From NCBI RefSeq assembly GCF_035621455.1, contig NZ_CP141823.1:1364001-1428000 (forward strand): a stretch of DNA of 64,000 bases, written 5' to 3'. This document shows positions 8,836 through 17,164 of this stretch, piece after piece. Within the stretch, counting starts at the first letter, position 1; every line of letters begins with the position of its first letter. A program made the translations under genes and the position numbers. Source of the DNA: Vibrio natriegens NBRC 15636 = ATCC 14048 = DSM 759. GTDB taxonomy: Bacteria; Pseudomonadota; Gammaproteobacteria; Enterobacterales; Vibrionaceae. The notes below the pieces were generated by a model that did not search any database, was not told the DNA's origin, and saw only the letters and a list, made by a program, of their open reading frames with translations.

Positions 8836-8995
8836 CACATTACCAATTCAAAGGACGTGCCTGTTAAAACAGGTACAAAGAACGAGAAGCACAAACGCTG
8901 CCATGCATTTGCAATATCTATATTGCAGTTCGCGTGCCAACTTTTATCTTGTTGAAATATAAGCATATTTATTTTTGGGCTCTATACCTCTTAGG
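8808..8995 (-). ncRNA. Candidate small RNA
   Basis: On the minus strand, 8995-8808 reads as a hairpin-rich segment ending in a textbook terminator (GCCTCCC/GGGAGGC plus T7). The 5' end is a guess, as no strong promoter was found, and a processed 3'-UTR fragment of the porin mRNA is equally possible. A 59-codon ORF exists on this strand, but it has no ribosome binding site and runs through the terminator, so I favour RNA over protein. I could not match it to Qrr, RyhB, Spot 42 or CsrB from memory. Confidence 0.35.
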
Positions 8996-9120
8996 AGGTG
9001 TGCACTAAGTCTGTGAAAAATTGCATTAAAACAGGGCAGGGAGAGGAAGAATATGTGGGAATAAATCGCGTAAGTGAATGAAAGTAGTTAAGGAAGGATT
9101 GGGAAAACTACTTTTATGAA

Positions 9121-9150
9121 GAAAAAAATGGCCGACAAAGGTGCCGGCCA
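9121..9150 (-). terminator. Porin gene terminator
   Basis: TGGCCG (9129-9134) pairs with CGGCCA (9145-9150). The A7 tract at 9122-9128 gives the U-tract on the minus strand, 27 bp past the porin stop codon. Confidence 0.85.
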
Positions 9151-9176
9151 AGGACTCGCTCTAGGACAAGAGAGAA

Positions 9177-10148
9177 TTAGAAATCGTAACGTACGCCTAG
9201 ACGTAGCGTGTCTTCACCTTCAGTAACCAAACCTGTATCTTGAGCTTTCTCTTCATCAAGTTGGTTGAAGTAGTAAGCAAGGTAAGTACGGAAGTTGCTG
9301 TTTAGCTTGTAGTAACCAACCAGTTCGAAACCATCAACTTCATCGTTTTTACCGTTAACGTCATCATCATTTTCCTGGTAAGTGTAAAGACCTGCTATTG
9401 TCACTTGGCTAGCCACTTTGTAACTTGCTACCAATTCGTAAGCCGTGAAGTCTTTAGAATCATTAATCTGACCTTGTGAGTAGGTACCTGCAAGGTAAAG
9501 GTTATCCAGAGAGTAAGCGATACCAGCAAGGATTTGGTCTTCAGAGTTGTCTGCGTCAACATCGCCACCCGAGTATGCAAGACCTAGGTCTAGACCCATT
9601 GGCAGAGAGTACATACCAGAGATACCATATTTGTCTTGGTTATCATCAGAGTTTGCTTGGTAAGTCGCTTGCAGTTGTAGAGCGTCGAACTCACCACGGT
9701 ATGCGAATACACTGTCTTCCTTGTCTGAAGATGAATCGATAACTTGTTGTACGCCAGAGAATTCAGTGATATCCGTCATGTCAGAGATGATTACCGCAGC
9801 CATATCTTGACGACCTACTGAGAAAGCGCCTGCATTTGAATCTACACCAGCGTACATGTAACGGTTTTGAAATTTACTCTCACCAGTGTCTTGCTCAGCT
9901 TCGTATACACCAAATGCTGAAAGACCGTTACCGATGTCTGTTTTACCTTTAAGGTTTACACGAGCACGGCTTTTATCTTCCATTGAACCATCAACTTCTG
10001 CACCGCTTGAACCGATGAAGTCACCGCGAAATTCAACACGACCACCAACTTTTAGCTCAGTGCCATCGTTTGAGTAAACGGTTGCTGCGAAAGATGGTGC
10101 TGTTACCAATGCCGACAGAATTGCAGTAGTGAGTGCTGCTTTTTTCAT
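9177..10148 (-). CDS. Outer-membrane porin, OmpU-like
   Basis: A 323-aa Gram-negative general porin. A signal peptide ends S-F-A-A near residue 21. The mature protein alternates short amphipathic strands, is rich in G, D, N and Y, and ends in the classic terminal strand L-R-L-G-V-R-Y-D-F with C-terminal phenylalanine, the BAM recognition signal. Acidic loops (for example D-D-N-Q-D and E-N-D-D-D-V) suggest cation preference, as in OmpU. AAGGT lies upstream of the ATG, and the gene has its own terminator. Which Vibrio porin it is (OmpU, OmpN or another paralogue) cannot be fixed by eye. Confidence 0.88.
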   Translation of the reverse strand: MKKAALTTAILSALVTAPSFAATVYSNDGTELKVGGRVEFRGDFIGSSGAEVDGSMEDKSRARVNLKGKTDIGNGLSAFGVYEAEQDTGESKFQNRYMYAGVDSNAGAFSVGRQDMAAVIISDMTDITEFSGVQQVIDSSSDKEDSVFAYRGEFDALQLQATYQANSDDNQDKYGISGMYSLPMGLDLGLAYSGGDVDADNSEDQILAGIAYSLDNLYLAGTYSQGQINDSKDFTAYELVASYKVASQVTIAGLYTYQENDDDVNGKNDEVDGFELVGYYKLNSNFRTYLAYYFNQLDEEKAQDTGLVTEGEDTLRLGVRYDF

Positions 10149-10499
10149 TATCTTAATACCTTATTTGTTATAAATGGGCTTTCTTGCCTGATGTGTTGAT
10201 GACGCTAAGGTAAACGGTGAAAATGAAAGATAGATTTCTGTTGTGTGATGATTCGATTTCAGTTTTATTGCTAATAAATTGCTGACTTTTCTATATTTTA
10301 ATCAATATCAGCACATCACTTTACTCAATATCCAAACATCGCCCTTCAAACTCAACAACCTGAATCAAAAACGCTCTGCTTCAGATTGGTGACACAAAAC
10401 TCAAAATAAGCCGAATTGCTTGATTTTAAAAAGCGGGTATGCGATCAAGTGTCGTTAACTCTTAGAATTTGTGTATGTTTTGTTTTGCAGGGACGAGCA
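10149..10499. other. Divergent control region, porin / FAH hydrolase
   Basis: This AT-rich 351-bp region separates the porin (leftward) from the FAH-family gene (rightward). Porin promoters in Vibrio are often ToxR- or OmpR-regulated, and long T/A runs fit that, but I could not point to a defined box. An in-frame upstream ATG at 10416 exists for the hydrolase but lacks a ribosome binding site. Confidence 0.3.
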
Positions 10500-11114
10500 A
10501 TGGGTGAAATTCAGGTCGAAGAAAAGAAAGTTAAAGTGGGTAAAGTGCTGTGCGTAGGTCGAAACTATGTCGAGCACATACATGAGCTTGATAATGCGAT
10601 ACCAGAACAGATGGTGGTGTTTAATAAACCTTCCTCATCCATTTCCGCAACCTTGCATTCATTTCATCAAGAAACACTGCATTACGAAGCTGAAATCTGT
10701 TTTTTAATTCAAAATGGTCAATACGCTGCGGTCGGTTTAGGGTTAGATCTAACTAAGCGCGGCTTACAATCGACTCTGAAAAAGCAGGGTCTACCTTGGG
10801 AACGAGCAAAGGCATTTGATGGCTCTGTTGTGTTCAGCCGTTTTGTTCCTCTTGAAGGGATAGATATTAACGATCTGAATCTCGAACTTTTGATCAATTG
10901 TGTTCATGTACAAAAAGGGCACGTAAAGCAGATGCTATATCCTCCTTTTACTATTCTGGATGAACTGAGCAGCTACACCCGTTTAGAAGATGGTGATGTG
11001 GTCATGACGGGCACACCTAAAGGTGTTGGAGAAGTTCATCAAGGTGACGTTTTTCTCGGACGCTTAAAATGTGGCGACGTCACCTTGTTTGAAACTGAGT
11101 GGGTTGCTGATTAA
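10500..11114 (+). CDS. Fumarylacetoacetate hydrolase (FAH) family protein
   Basis: 204 aa. The core motifs of the FAH superfamily are present: V-G-R-N-Y near the start, the metal-binding H-Y-E-A-E-I region (about 60-65), and the C-terminal V-M-T-G-T-P-K-G-V-G signature (about 168-177). It resembles the YcgM-type acylpyruvate hydrolase/oxaloacetate decarboxylase group, smaller than true fumarylacetoacetase. It would need Mg2+ and act on 2-oxo-diacids. The ATG at 10500 is chosen because it follows AGGGACGAG and starts the conserved domain. Its 3' end overlaps the convergent azlD by 4 bp. Confidence 0.83.
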   Translation: MGEIQVEEKKVKVGKVLCVGRNYVEHIHELDNAIPEQMVVFNKPSSSISATLHSFHQETLHYEAEICFLIQNGQYAAVGLGLDLTKRGLQSTLKKQGLPWERAKAFDGSVVFSRFVPLEGIDINDLNLELLINCVHVQKGHVKQMLYPPFTILDELSSYTRLEDGDVVMTGTPKGVGEVHQGDVFLGRLKCGDVTLFETEWVAD

Positions 11115-11422
11115 AGCAGAACTCTCAGAAGGAGAAATGCGACCATACTTACAATCGTCGTCATTAACACGTTTTTGGTCAGATAAGCGATTAAAACGGC
11201 GATAATGGCGGCGAGCAAAAATGGATTTTGTAAGCTTAGTCCGAGTTCACCTTCCGGAATAAAAACAATAGGAGCCCAAATTGCTGTCAGCACTGCTGGG
11301 CTCGCGTAACTCAAAATCTTTTGCGTGCGTACGCCGAGTCGAATTGGCAGTTTTGGCTCAAGAAACAAGTATCGGCTGGTGAATACAAGCGCCGTCATCA
11401 GTAAGATCGATAACATAATCAT
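11111..11422 (-). CDS. azlD: AzlD family branched-chain amino acid exporter subunit
   Basis: A 103-aa protein with about four membrane segments, matching the small AzlD/YgaH-type partner of AzlC. It starts inside the end of azlC (ATGA-type 4-bp overlap), so the two are translationally coupled and form a heteromeric exporter of branched-chain amino acids or analogues. It runs into the convergent FAH gene. Confidence 0.83.
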   Translation of the reverse strand: MIMLSILLMTALVFTSRYLFLEPKLPIRLGVRTQKILSYASPAVLTAIWAPIVFIPEGELGLSLQNPFLLAAIIAVLIAYLTKNVLMTTIVSMVAFLLLRVLL

Positions 11423-12132
11423 GAGTTTTTCTCCGTAAACTGTTCCACAAAGTATCCGGTTAGCATTGCCAAAATGCTTGAAATCATCAGACTGCCTTCG
11501 ACTTGGTAATAGGCAAGAGCGACGGAACTTACCAACGCAATGACGACGCTGGCCAGTACTGCTGCATTTTTTATGGTTGGTACGACGATCGCAATAAACG
11601 TTGCAGCCACTGCAAATTCAAGCCCCATTTCATTGAGCTCGGGGATCATACTTCCCGCCACGATGCCTGTTAACGTGGCCGCATTCCAAAAAAGGTAAAA
11701 ACTTAAACCACCACCAAGTGCATACCATCGGTTAAACTGCTTGTCCGAGTGATGGCCAACAATGGCAAACAGCTCATCGGTGAGCAAAAATCCGAGTGAA
11801 AGACGCCACTTTAAGGGAAGTGGTGAGATCTTACTGCGCATAGACACGCTATACAGAAAGTGTCTGGAAGTAATAAAGAAAGTCGTTAACAACATGGTTG
11901 TTAATCCAGCCCCTGCTTTTATCATCCCCATCGCGACCAGTTGTGCGGAGCCTGCAAATAGGATCGCCGACAACGCTTGTCCTTCAAGCGGAGTGAGGCC
12001 GGTATCTATTGCAAATGAGCCTGCGAGCAGTCCCCAAGGAAGGACAGCAATGCTGAGTGGCATCATGGCTATCGTGCCTTGCCAAAACAGTGCGGCTTTT
12101 GATTGTGCTTCTAAAGGCAAAGTATTTTCCAT
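11419..12132 (-). CDS. azlC: AzlC family branched-chain amino acid exporter
   Basis: A 237-aa inner-membrane protein with multiple hydrophobic segments. It has the AzlC hallmarks P-W-G-L-L-A-G-S-F-A near residues 27-36, then F-A-G-S-A-Q-L-V-A and T-F-F-I-T-S-R-H-F-L-Y-S-V-S-M-R. It forms the large subunit with AzlD downstream. An AraC-type regulator gene lies 83 bp upstream on the same strand and is a likely controller. The exact substrate is not evident. Confidence 0.87.
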   Translation of the reverse strand: MENTLPLEAQSKAALFWQGTIAMMPLSIAVLPWGLLAGSFAIDTGLTPLEGQALSAILFAGSAQLVAMGMIKAGAGLTTMLLTTFFITSRHFLYSVSMRSKISPLPLKWRLSLGFLLTDELFAIVGHHSDKQFNRWYALGGGLSFYLFWNAATLTGIVAGSMIPELNEMGLEFAVAATFIAIVVPTIKNAAVLASVVIALVSSVALAYYQVEGSLMISSILAMLTGYFVEQFTEKNS

Positions 12133-12215
12133 TTTATTTTCTTATTTTTCAGAGTTCAGGTTTAATCTGAAAGTAGCGTGAATATGAATCCACGCCTTGT
12201 ACAAATTTGCTGAGA

Positions 12216-13043
12216 TTAACAATAGCGAGCGTATTGGCCTGGTGTCACACCCATTGCTTTTTTAAAGTGACGATGTAAGTGGCTTTGGTCATGAAAACCA
12301 CATTCTTGAGCGACATCAGAAATCTTCCCGCCTAGCTTTAGCAGTCTCTTCGCCATTCGTAAACGTTGCTGAATTTGAAAAGCATGGGGTGGGAAGCCAA
12401 ACTGCTTTTGAAACTCTCTGAGCAAATGAAATGGACTTAGCGCGGCAAGTTTGGCTAATTCTTCCAGCGAGACATCAGCTTGAGGGAAATCCTCTAAAAA
12501 CTCTTTCACTAATGATACTTGTTTTTGTGCTTTGGTCGACTGCTGCAGTGGCGAGCGGTGGGTACTGTGTTTACTCGCTAACTTGATGAGCGTGCCATAC
12601 ACCAGCGTTTCTCTCAGCAGTCTATTGTCCGACTTTTCTAATGTCTCAAATACCAGCCGTAGCTGACCGGCGAGTTCCGGATCGTACACTACTGGTTGAG
12701 GAAAGTAGGGAAGGGCAATGTTAGGAGACGCAAGCTCTTGCCCTAGAGTCTGAAACTGGTCCGGGACTGGGTACATGGCTTTGTACTCCCATCCTCCTTC
12801 TGAAGCCGAGTGGCCGCTATGCACTTCATCAGCGTTGATTAAAATGATGCTGTCTTGCGGCGCGATGTGGTTCCCCCCAGTACGGAAGAATTTTTGCGCG
12901 CCCTTTTCAATCACGCCGATGGTATAACCTTCGTGACTATGGCGAGAAAAATGCTGCTTTTCGTACTTCGCATCGAGCAATTCTAAGCCTCCGAGTTCTT
13001 GAGCAATCTTGAATGTCGCGATTTCCTTATTCTTTTTTTTCAT
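12216..13043 (-). CDS. AraC family transcriptional regulator
   Basis: 275 aa. The N-terminal cupin-like sensor contains H-S-H-E-G-Y-T-I-G-V near 35-44. The C-terminal double helix-turn-helix (about 175-272) includes L-S-P-F-H-L-L-R-E-F-Q-K and ends with D-Q-S-H-L-H-R-H-F-K-K-A-M-G-V-T-P-G-Q-Y. It precedes azlCD on the same strand and is divergent from a LysE-type exporter. Regulation of one or both exporters is a reasonable inference. Confidence 0.87.
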   Translation of the reverse strand: MKKKNKEIATFKIAQELGGLELLDAKYEKQHFSRHSHEGYTIGVIEKGAQKFFRTGGNHIAPQDSIILINADEVHSGHSASEGGWEYKAMYPVPDQFQTLGQELASPNIALPYFPQPVVYDPELAGQLRLVFETLEKSDNRLLRETLVYGTLIKLASKHSTHRSPLQQSTKAQKQVSLVKEFLEDFPQADVSLEELAKLAALSPFHLLREFQKQFGFPPHAFQIQQRLRMAKRLLKLGGKISDVAQECGFHDQSHLHRHFKKAMGVTPGQYARYC

Positions 13044-13287
13044 GATGCCTCATTTACTCAGGAGTTCAGGCTGGAGAGTGTAACGGATCTATGGTGCTTA
13101 TTTTTGTACAAAATTGCTATGTGTTTTAAAAACTGCTGGTTAGGTGCTAAAAGGTTAATAGGTTGCTACGTTATAACTTTGTGAATTAATGTATTGGTGA
13201 ACGCCTTTATCGCGGAATATATCTATTGTTTTTTGTTATCTCATTGATATATGATCCGCCTCCTTTTTATTGCACTCATTTTCTTTC

Positions 13288-13920
13288 ATGATTGATTTAG
13301 TTGTACTCCCTGTTTATCTGACTGCCGTTCTGGCGTTATTGATGTTGCCTGGTCCTGATATGTTACTGATTGCCAGTTCAAGTATGAGCTATGGCAAAAA
13401 AGTTGGGCTGTTTGCCAGTCTTGGCAATGCGACCTCAGGTGTCATTTTAACCCTGTTGGCTGCGATGGGCGTCTCCACGCTTGTCGCGATGAGTCCGGTT
13501 GCGCTAAAGGTGCTGCACTTGCTGGGCGGTGCTTACCTGCTAAAAATGGGGTGGGACTGTATGAGAGCGCAAGCTTCGTCGGCTCCAGAGCTTGATCAAA
13601 TGAGTAAAATGGCGACGACCTACTATCAGCGCGCTTTGATGAGCAACTTACTTAACCCCAAAGCGTTGGTGTTTTTCGTTATGTTCTTGCCGCAGTTTGT
13701 TTCAAACAATATTACGGCATCATCGGGTGAGCAAATGCTAGCGCTTGGCTTGTTACTTAACGTTATGGGCCTTCTGTTTAATCTGTTACTTGTCGCGTTG
13801 GCTGGCAGTGTGGGTAAGGGGCTGATTGAAAATGATAAATTCCGCATGGTCCAACATAAATTGATGGGATTGGTGTTTGTGATATTAGCATTGTGGATGT
13901 TGAGCAGTTTCGTTCTGTAA
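13288..13920 (+). CDS. LysE family amino acid exporter
   Basis: 210 aa and highly hydrophobic, with five to six membrane segments. The LysE/RhtB signature P-G-P-D-M-L-L-I is at about 22-29, and L-N-P-K-A-L-V-F-F lies near the middle. I prefer the ATG at 13288 over the upstream TTG at 13270; neither has a strong ribosome binding site. Divergent from the AraC gene. The substrate is unknown; relatives export lysine, threonine or homoserine lactone. Confidence 0.85.
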   Translation: MIDLVVLPVYLTAVLALLMLPGPDMLLIASSSMSYGKKVGLFASLGNATSGVILTLLAAMGVSTLVAMSPVALKVLHLLGGAYLLKMGWDCMRAQASSAPELDQMSKMATTYYQRALMSNLLNPKALVFFVMFLPQFVSNNITASSGEQMLALGLLLNVMGLLFNLLLVALAGSVGKGLIENDKFRMVQHKLMGLVFVILALWMLSSFVL

Positions 13921-13941
13921 CCTTTCAAATGCGAAGAAAAT

Positions 13942-13975
13942 AGCCAGCAATTATTGCTGGCTGTTTCTATTTTGG
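13942..13975. terminator. Bidirectional terminator
   Basis: AGCCAGCAA (13942-13950) pairs with TTGCTGGCT (13954-13962) with a 3-nt loop, followed by a T-rich run. It lies between convergent lysE-type and mutase genes. Confidence 0.75.
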
Positions 13976-13992
13976 GAGCTTTATACTCTTAC

Positions 13993-15687
13993 TTACAAGC
14001 TTTTTTGGTGGGCGTCGATAAGTTCATTCATCTTCGCTTCTGCAGCTTGCTGGGCTTGTTCATAGCTCATGTTGTCCGGAAAATCAGAGATGACTTCGTA
14101 GTAACATTTCAATTTAGGCTCAGTGCCTGAAGGACGAACGATCACGCGAGATTGGTCTTCGAGATGGTAGATCAATACATCACTGGAAGGTAAATCGATC
14201 GCTTCTTCAGAGCCGTCGTCATACGTTTTCACGGATGTTTTTAAATCTTCTGTTATTGCTACTTTTTTCCCTGCGATATTTTTTGGTGGCGTTGCACGTA
14301 GCTTGTCACCGATAGGTGGCGATTTTGGATCCAAAGCAATACTGCGTTGTGCGTTGAAGTAGAATCCGTGCTGACGGTAAAGCGCTTCCAGTTTGTCCCA
14401 TAGCGTTTGGCCTTGAGCTTTCAGTTTTCCTGTCAGCTGAGAGAAGGCAACGATCGCAGAGAGCCCATCTTTGTCCCAGACTTTATTACCAACTGTGTAA
14501 CCCAGAGCCTCTTCGTAAGCGAATAAGAATGGGTGTTGCTCTGTTTCTTTCTCCATGGCGATGTTGGTCAGCCATTTAAAGCCCGTTAAGGTTTGGTAGT
14601 ATTGTGCACCATGTGCTTTGGCGATGCTGCTTAATAGGCGAGAAGAGACGATGGTATTTCCCACCAGCGAGTTTGGTTGTTGTTCCAGCAAGTAATCACC
14701 AAATAGCGAGCCGACTTGGTCACCAGTGAGCATTTGATACTCACCATCAGGACGTTTAACCGCGACTGCAAAACGGTCTGCATCTGGGTCGTTAGCACAG
14801 GCTATATCGGCGTCTACTGATTTACCCAGCGCCATCACCATGTCCATTGCACCTGCTTCTTCTGGGTTAGGGAAATTAACCGTTGGGAAGGTACCATCAG
14901 GCTCACGCTGCTCTGTTACACTCGCCACTTTCTTAAATCCGGCATCTGCCAAAAGCGTCTCTGCCATATCGGCACCGACACCATGCATGGCTGTGTAAGC
15001 GATAGAAATATCGGTGTTGGAATCTGGTGTGAGCAACGCATTTTCGTTCATGGTTTGGCGATAACTCTGGTAGTAGTCATCTTCCAGCCAAACCAGTAAT
15101 CCCTGTTGTTTCGCATCGTCTAACGACATCAGCGGTAGAGGTTTGGTCGTTGCCAGGTCGATCTCAGCGGCAATCCCCGAGTCATGCGGTGGAATAATTT
15201 GCGCGCCATTCTCCCAGTAGACTTTAAAGCCATTATATTCCGGCGGGTTGTGACTTGCTGTTACGACAACGGCTGCGGCAGCGTTCAGTGTACGTACACC
15301 AAAGGCAACGATTGGCGTTGCAGCCACTTTATGAGTCAAATAAACCTTGATGCCAAGTGCGGTCAGTACAGAGGCAGTATCGTGCGCAAACTGCTTTGAG
15401 TCTGGTCGACCATCGTATCCAATAACAACGCCGCGTGATGTTGCGTCTTGAACCTGATCAATTAAGTAGTGGCCAAGTCCGGTTGCGGTTTCCTGAATAA
15501 CGAGGCGGTTCATACGGTTTGGACCCGCGCCGATTTTTCCTCGTAATCCTGCGGTACCAAAAGCAAGGCGTGAACCAAATCGGTCGTTGATCTCTTGCTG
15601 ATCATTTGTGTCGACGAGGTGTTGCAGCTCTTCACGAGTTTTAGGATCGGGATCTCGTGCTAGCCATTGATCAATTATTGCGGTCAT
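13993..15687 (-). CDS. Phosphohexomutase (phosphoglucomutase/phosphomannomutase)
   Basis: A 564-aa four-domain alpha-D-phosphohexomutase of the PGM2/PMM type. Visible motifs are T-A-G-L-R-G (about 46-51), the active-site phosphoserine loop T-A-S-H-N-P, the Mg2+ loop D-P-D-A-D-R, the sugar loop E-E-A-L-G-Y and the phosphate loop R-P-S-G-T-E-P-K-L-K. It interconverts hexose 1- and 6-phosphates in the cytoplasm. The length matches the YqeA/PgcA-like long group rather than the 450-aa GlmM. Monocistronic by appearance. Confidence 0.9.
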   Translation of the reverse strand: MTAIIDQWLARDPDPKTREELQHLVDTNDQQEINDRFGSRLAFGTAGLRGKIGAGPNRMNRLVIQETATGLGHYLIDQVQDATSRGVVIGYDGRPDSKQFAHDTASVLTALGIKVYLTHKVAATPIVAFGVRTLNAAAAVVVTASHNPPEYNGFKVYWENGAQIIPPHDSGIAAEIDLATTKPLPLMSLDDAKQQGLLVWLEDDYYQSYRQTMNENALLTPDSNTDISIAYTAMHGVGADMAETLLADAGFKKVASVTEQREPDGTFPTVNFPNPEEAGAMDMVMALGKSVDADIACANDPDADRFAVAVKRPDGEYQMLTGDQVGSLFGDYLLEQQPNSLVGNTIVSSRLLSSIAKAHGAQYYQTLTGFKWLTNIAMEKETEQHPFLFAYEEALGYTVGNKVWDKDGLSAIVAFSQLTGKLKAQGQTLWDKLEALYRQHGFYFNAQRSIALDPKSPPIGDKLRATPPKNIAGKKVAITEDLKTSVKTYDDGSEEAIDLPSSDVLIYHLEDQSRVIVRPSGTEPKLKCYYEVISDFPDNMSYEQAQQAAEAKMNELIDAHQKSL

Positions 15688-16000
15688 GTCTGTCTTTCCT
15701 TAGGTGTGGGGGCCTACCTGTTTCGACTTTACGTCATTAATTGCAATTAATGTAAATGGTTATCAATTCCAATTCAAAGAGGGCAATCGATAAACCGAAT
15801 TTATTTTTTAATTATCGAACAAAATTTATTCGCATTTTATTTCTTGAAGAACTTTAGAACTATAACTAGCCTTTTAACATAAATATAACAAACCATGTTG
15901 AAATCGCAGTTTTTGCGATTTTTCGTAAATTTGTTCGATATTTGCATCGGGACGCAAGGAAGCTCGCGTAAGCGTAGCGGCTGAGCAGAGGAGAGATCTT
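15688..16000. other. Leader and promoter region of the cox operon
   Basis: This 313-bp region separates the mutase start from coxB. It contains a short hairpin followed by T residues (AAATCGCA 15901-15908 with TGCGATTT 15914-15921), 80 nt before coxB, resembling a weak terminator or attenuator. The coxB ribosome binding site AGAGGAGAG is at about 15988-15995. Confidence 0.4.
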
Positions 16001-17164
16001 TTGAAAAGATTAGCGACTACTCTTGCCTTAACACTGAATGTGATTTTAATCACATTCTCCTCTTATGGATGGTCAAAAGACAACGACTACAACATGACCA
16101 AAGGGGTCACAGCGATCAGTGAGCAAGTGTATGAATTGCATATGCTGATCTTCTATATCTGCTGTGCGATTGCCCTTGTGGTCTTTGGTGTCATGTTCTA
16201 TTCCATCATTCGTCATCGCAAGTCAAAAGGAGCAGTTGCCGCTCATTTCCATGAAAGCACCAAAGTGGAAATTATTTGGACTGTTATTCCTATCATCATT
16301 CTTGTCGCAATGGCGATTCCCGCAACAAAAACTTTAGTTGCAATGGAAGATACCAGCCAATCGGATCTCACCATAAAAATCACTGGCTCTCAGTGGAAGT
16401 GGCATTACAACTATTTTGGTCAAGACGTCGAGTTCTTTAGTCTGCTCGCAACCAGTCAGAAGCAGATTGACGGAATCGAAGCCAAAGGCGCTCATTACTT
16501 ACTTGAAGTGGATCAACCTCTGGTTCTTCCGGTCAATCGCAAAGTCCGTTTTCTCCTCACCTCAGACGATGTGATTCACTCGTGGTGGGTACCTGATTTT
16601 GCAGTGAAGAAAGACACCGTACCTGGATTCATCAATGAAGCGTGGACAAGAATTGATGAGCCTGGCGTGTATCGCGGCCAATGTGCCGAGCTCTGTGGTC
16701 GTGCTCACGGGTTTATGCCGATTGTGGTACATGCGATGGAAGAACAAGAGTTCGACCAATGGTTATCGGGTAAAAAAGAAGAATTAGCCCTTCAAAAAGC
16801 CGCCGCCCAAGAAGCATTAACCCAAGACTTGTCCATGGATGAGTTGATGGCAGAAGGTGAAGCGATTTATACCTCGCGTTGTGCAGTGTGTCATCAGGCG
16901 AATGGTGAAGGTATTCCAGGCGCATTTCCTGCAATTAAAGGCAGCCCTGTGGCCACAGGTAATGTAACTGAGCATATTGGAGTGGTTGTGAATGGTCGCG
17001 CGGGAACCGCGATGCAGTCTTTTGCCAACCAGTTAAGCGATAAAGAGATCGCAGCTGTCATAACCTACCAGAGAAATGCGTGGGGTAATGATACGGGCGA
17101 TACCGTTCAAGCATCTGACGTCAATGCCTTTAAGGCACAAAAGAGTGCTAAGGAGGAAATATGA
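16001..17164 (+). CDS. coxB: Cytochrome c oxidase subunit II with fused cytochrome c (caa3 type)
   Basis: 387 aa. A signal peptide and two membrane helices (about 46-66 and 93-113) precede the periplasmic CuA cupredoxin domain, whose ligands are visible in H-S-W-W and C-A-E-L-C-G-R-A-H-G-F-M. A C-terminal cytochrome c domain has the haem motif C-A-V-C-H near 293-297 and the methionine in G-T-A-M-Q. This fusion defines a caa3-type oxidase, which accepts electrons from soluble c-type cytochromes. A TTG start follows a strong AGAGGAGAG. The stop overlaps the coxA start (ATGA). Confidence 0.95.
   Translation: MKRLATTLALTLNVILITFSSYGWSKDNDYNMTKGVTAISEQVYELHMLIFYICCAIALVVFGVMFYSIIRHRKSKGAVAAHFHESTKVEIIWTVIPIIILVAMAIPATKTLVAMEDTSQSDLTIKITGSQWKWHYNYFGQDVEFFSLLATSQKQIDGIEAKGAHYLLEVDQPLVLPVNRKVRFLLTSDDVIHSWWVPDFAVKKDTVPGFINEAWTRIDEPGVYRGQCAELCGRAHGFMPIVVHAMEEQEFDQWLSGKKEELALQKAAAQEALTQDLSMDELMAEGEAIYTSRCAVCHQANGEGIPGAFPAIKGSPVATGNVTEHIGVVVNGRAGTAMQSFANQLSDKEIAAVITYQRNAWGNDTGDTVQASDVNAFKAQKSAKEEI

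Larger units (their letters stand above)
8599..9176. other. Gene-free, hairpin-rich region downstream of the porin
   Basis: This 578-bp stretch has no convincing protein gene. It contains the porin terminator (9121-9150), a perfect 9-bp inverted repeat (arms 9081-9089 and 9106-9114), ACCTC/GAGGT near 8986-9000, TGCAATAT/ATATTGCA (8910-8927), CCTGTT/AACAGG (8860-8873) and a second minus-strand terminator (8808-8835). The last terminator lies upstream of the glutaredoxin-like gene and so must end a separate minus-strand transcript or a porin read-through. Confidence 0.55.

Noticed and set aside
8756..8962. Plus-strand 68-codon ORF in the porin-downstream gap
   Set aside because: It runs through the minus-strand terminator hairpins and has no ribosome binding site or coherent protein character.
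8808..8970. Minus-strand 59-codon ORF over the candidate small RNA
   Set aside because: It reads through the terminator stem and U-tract, lacks a ribosome binding site and is rich in W/F/C; RNA is more likely.
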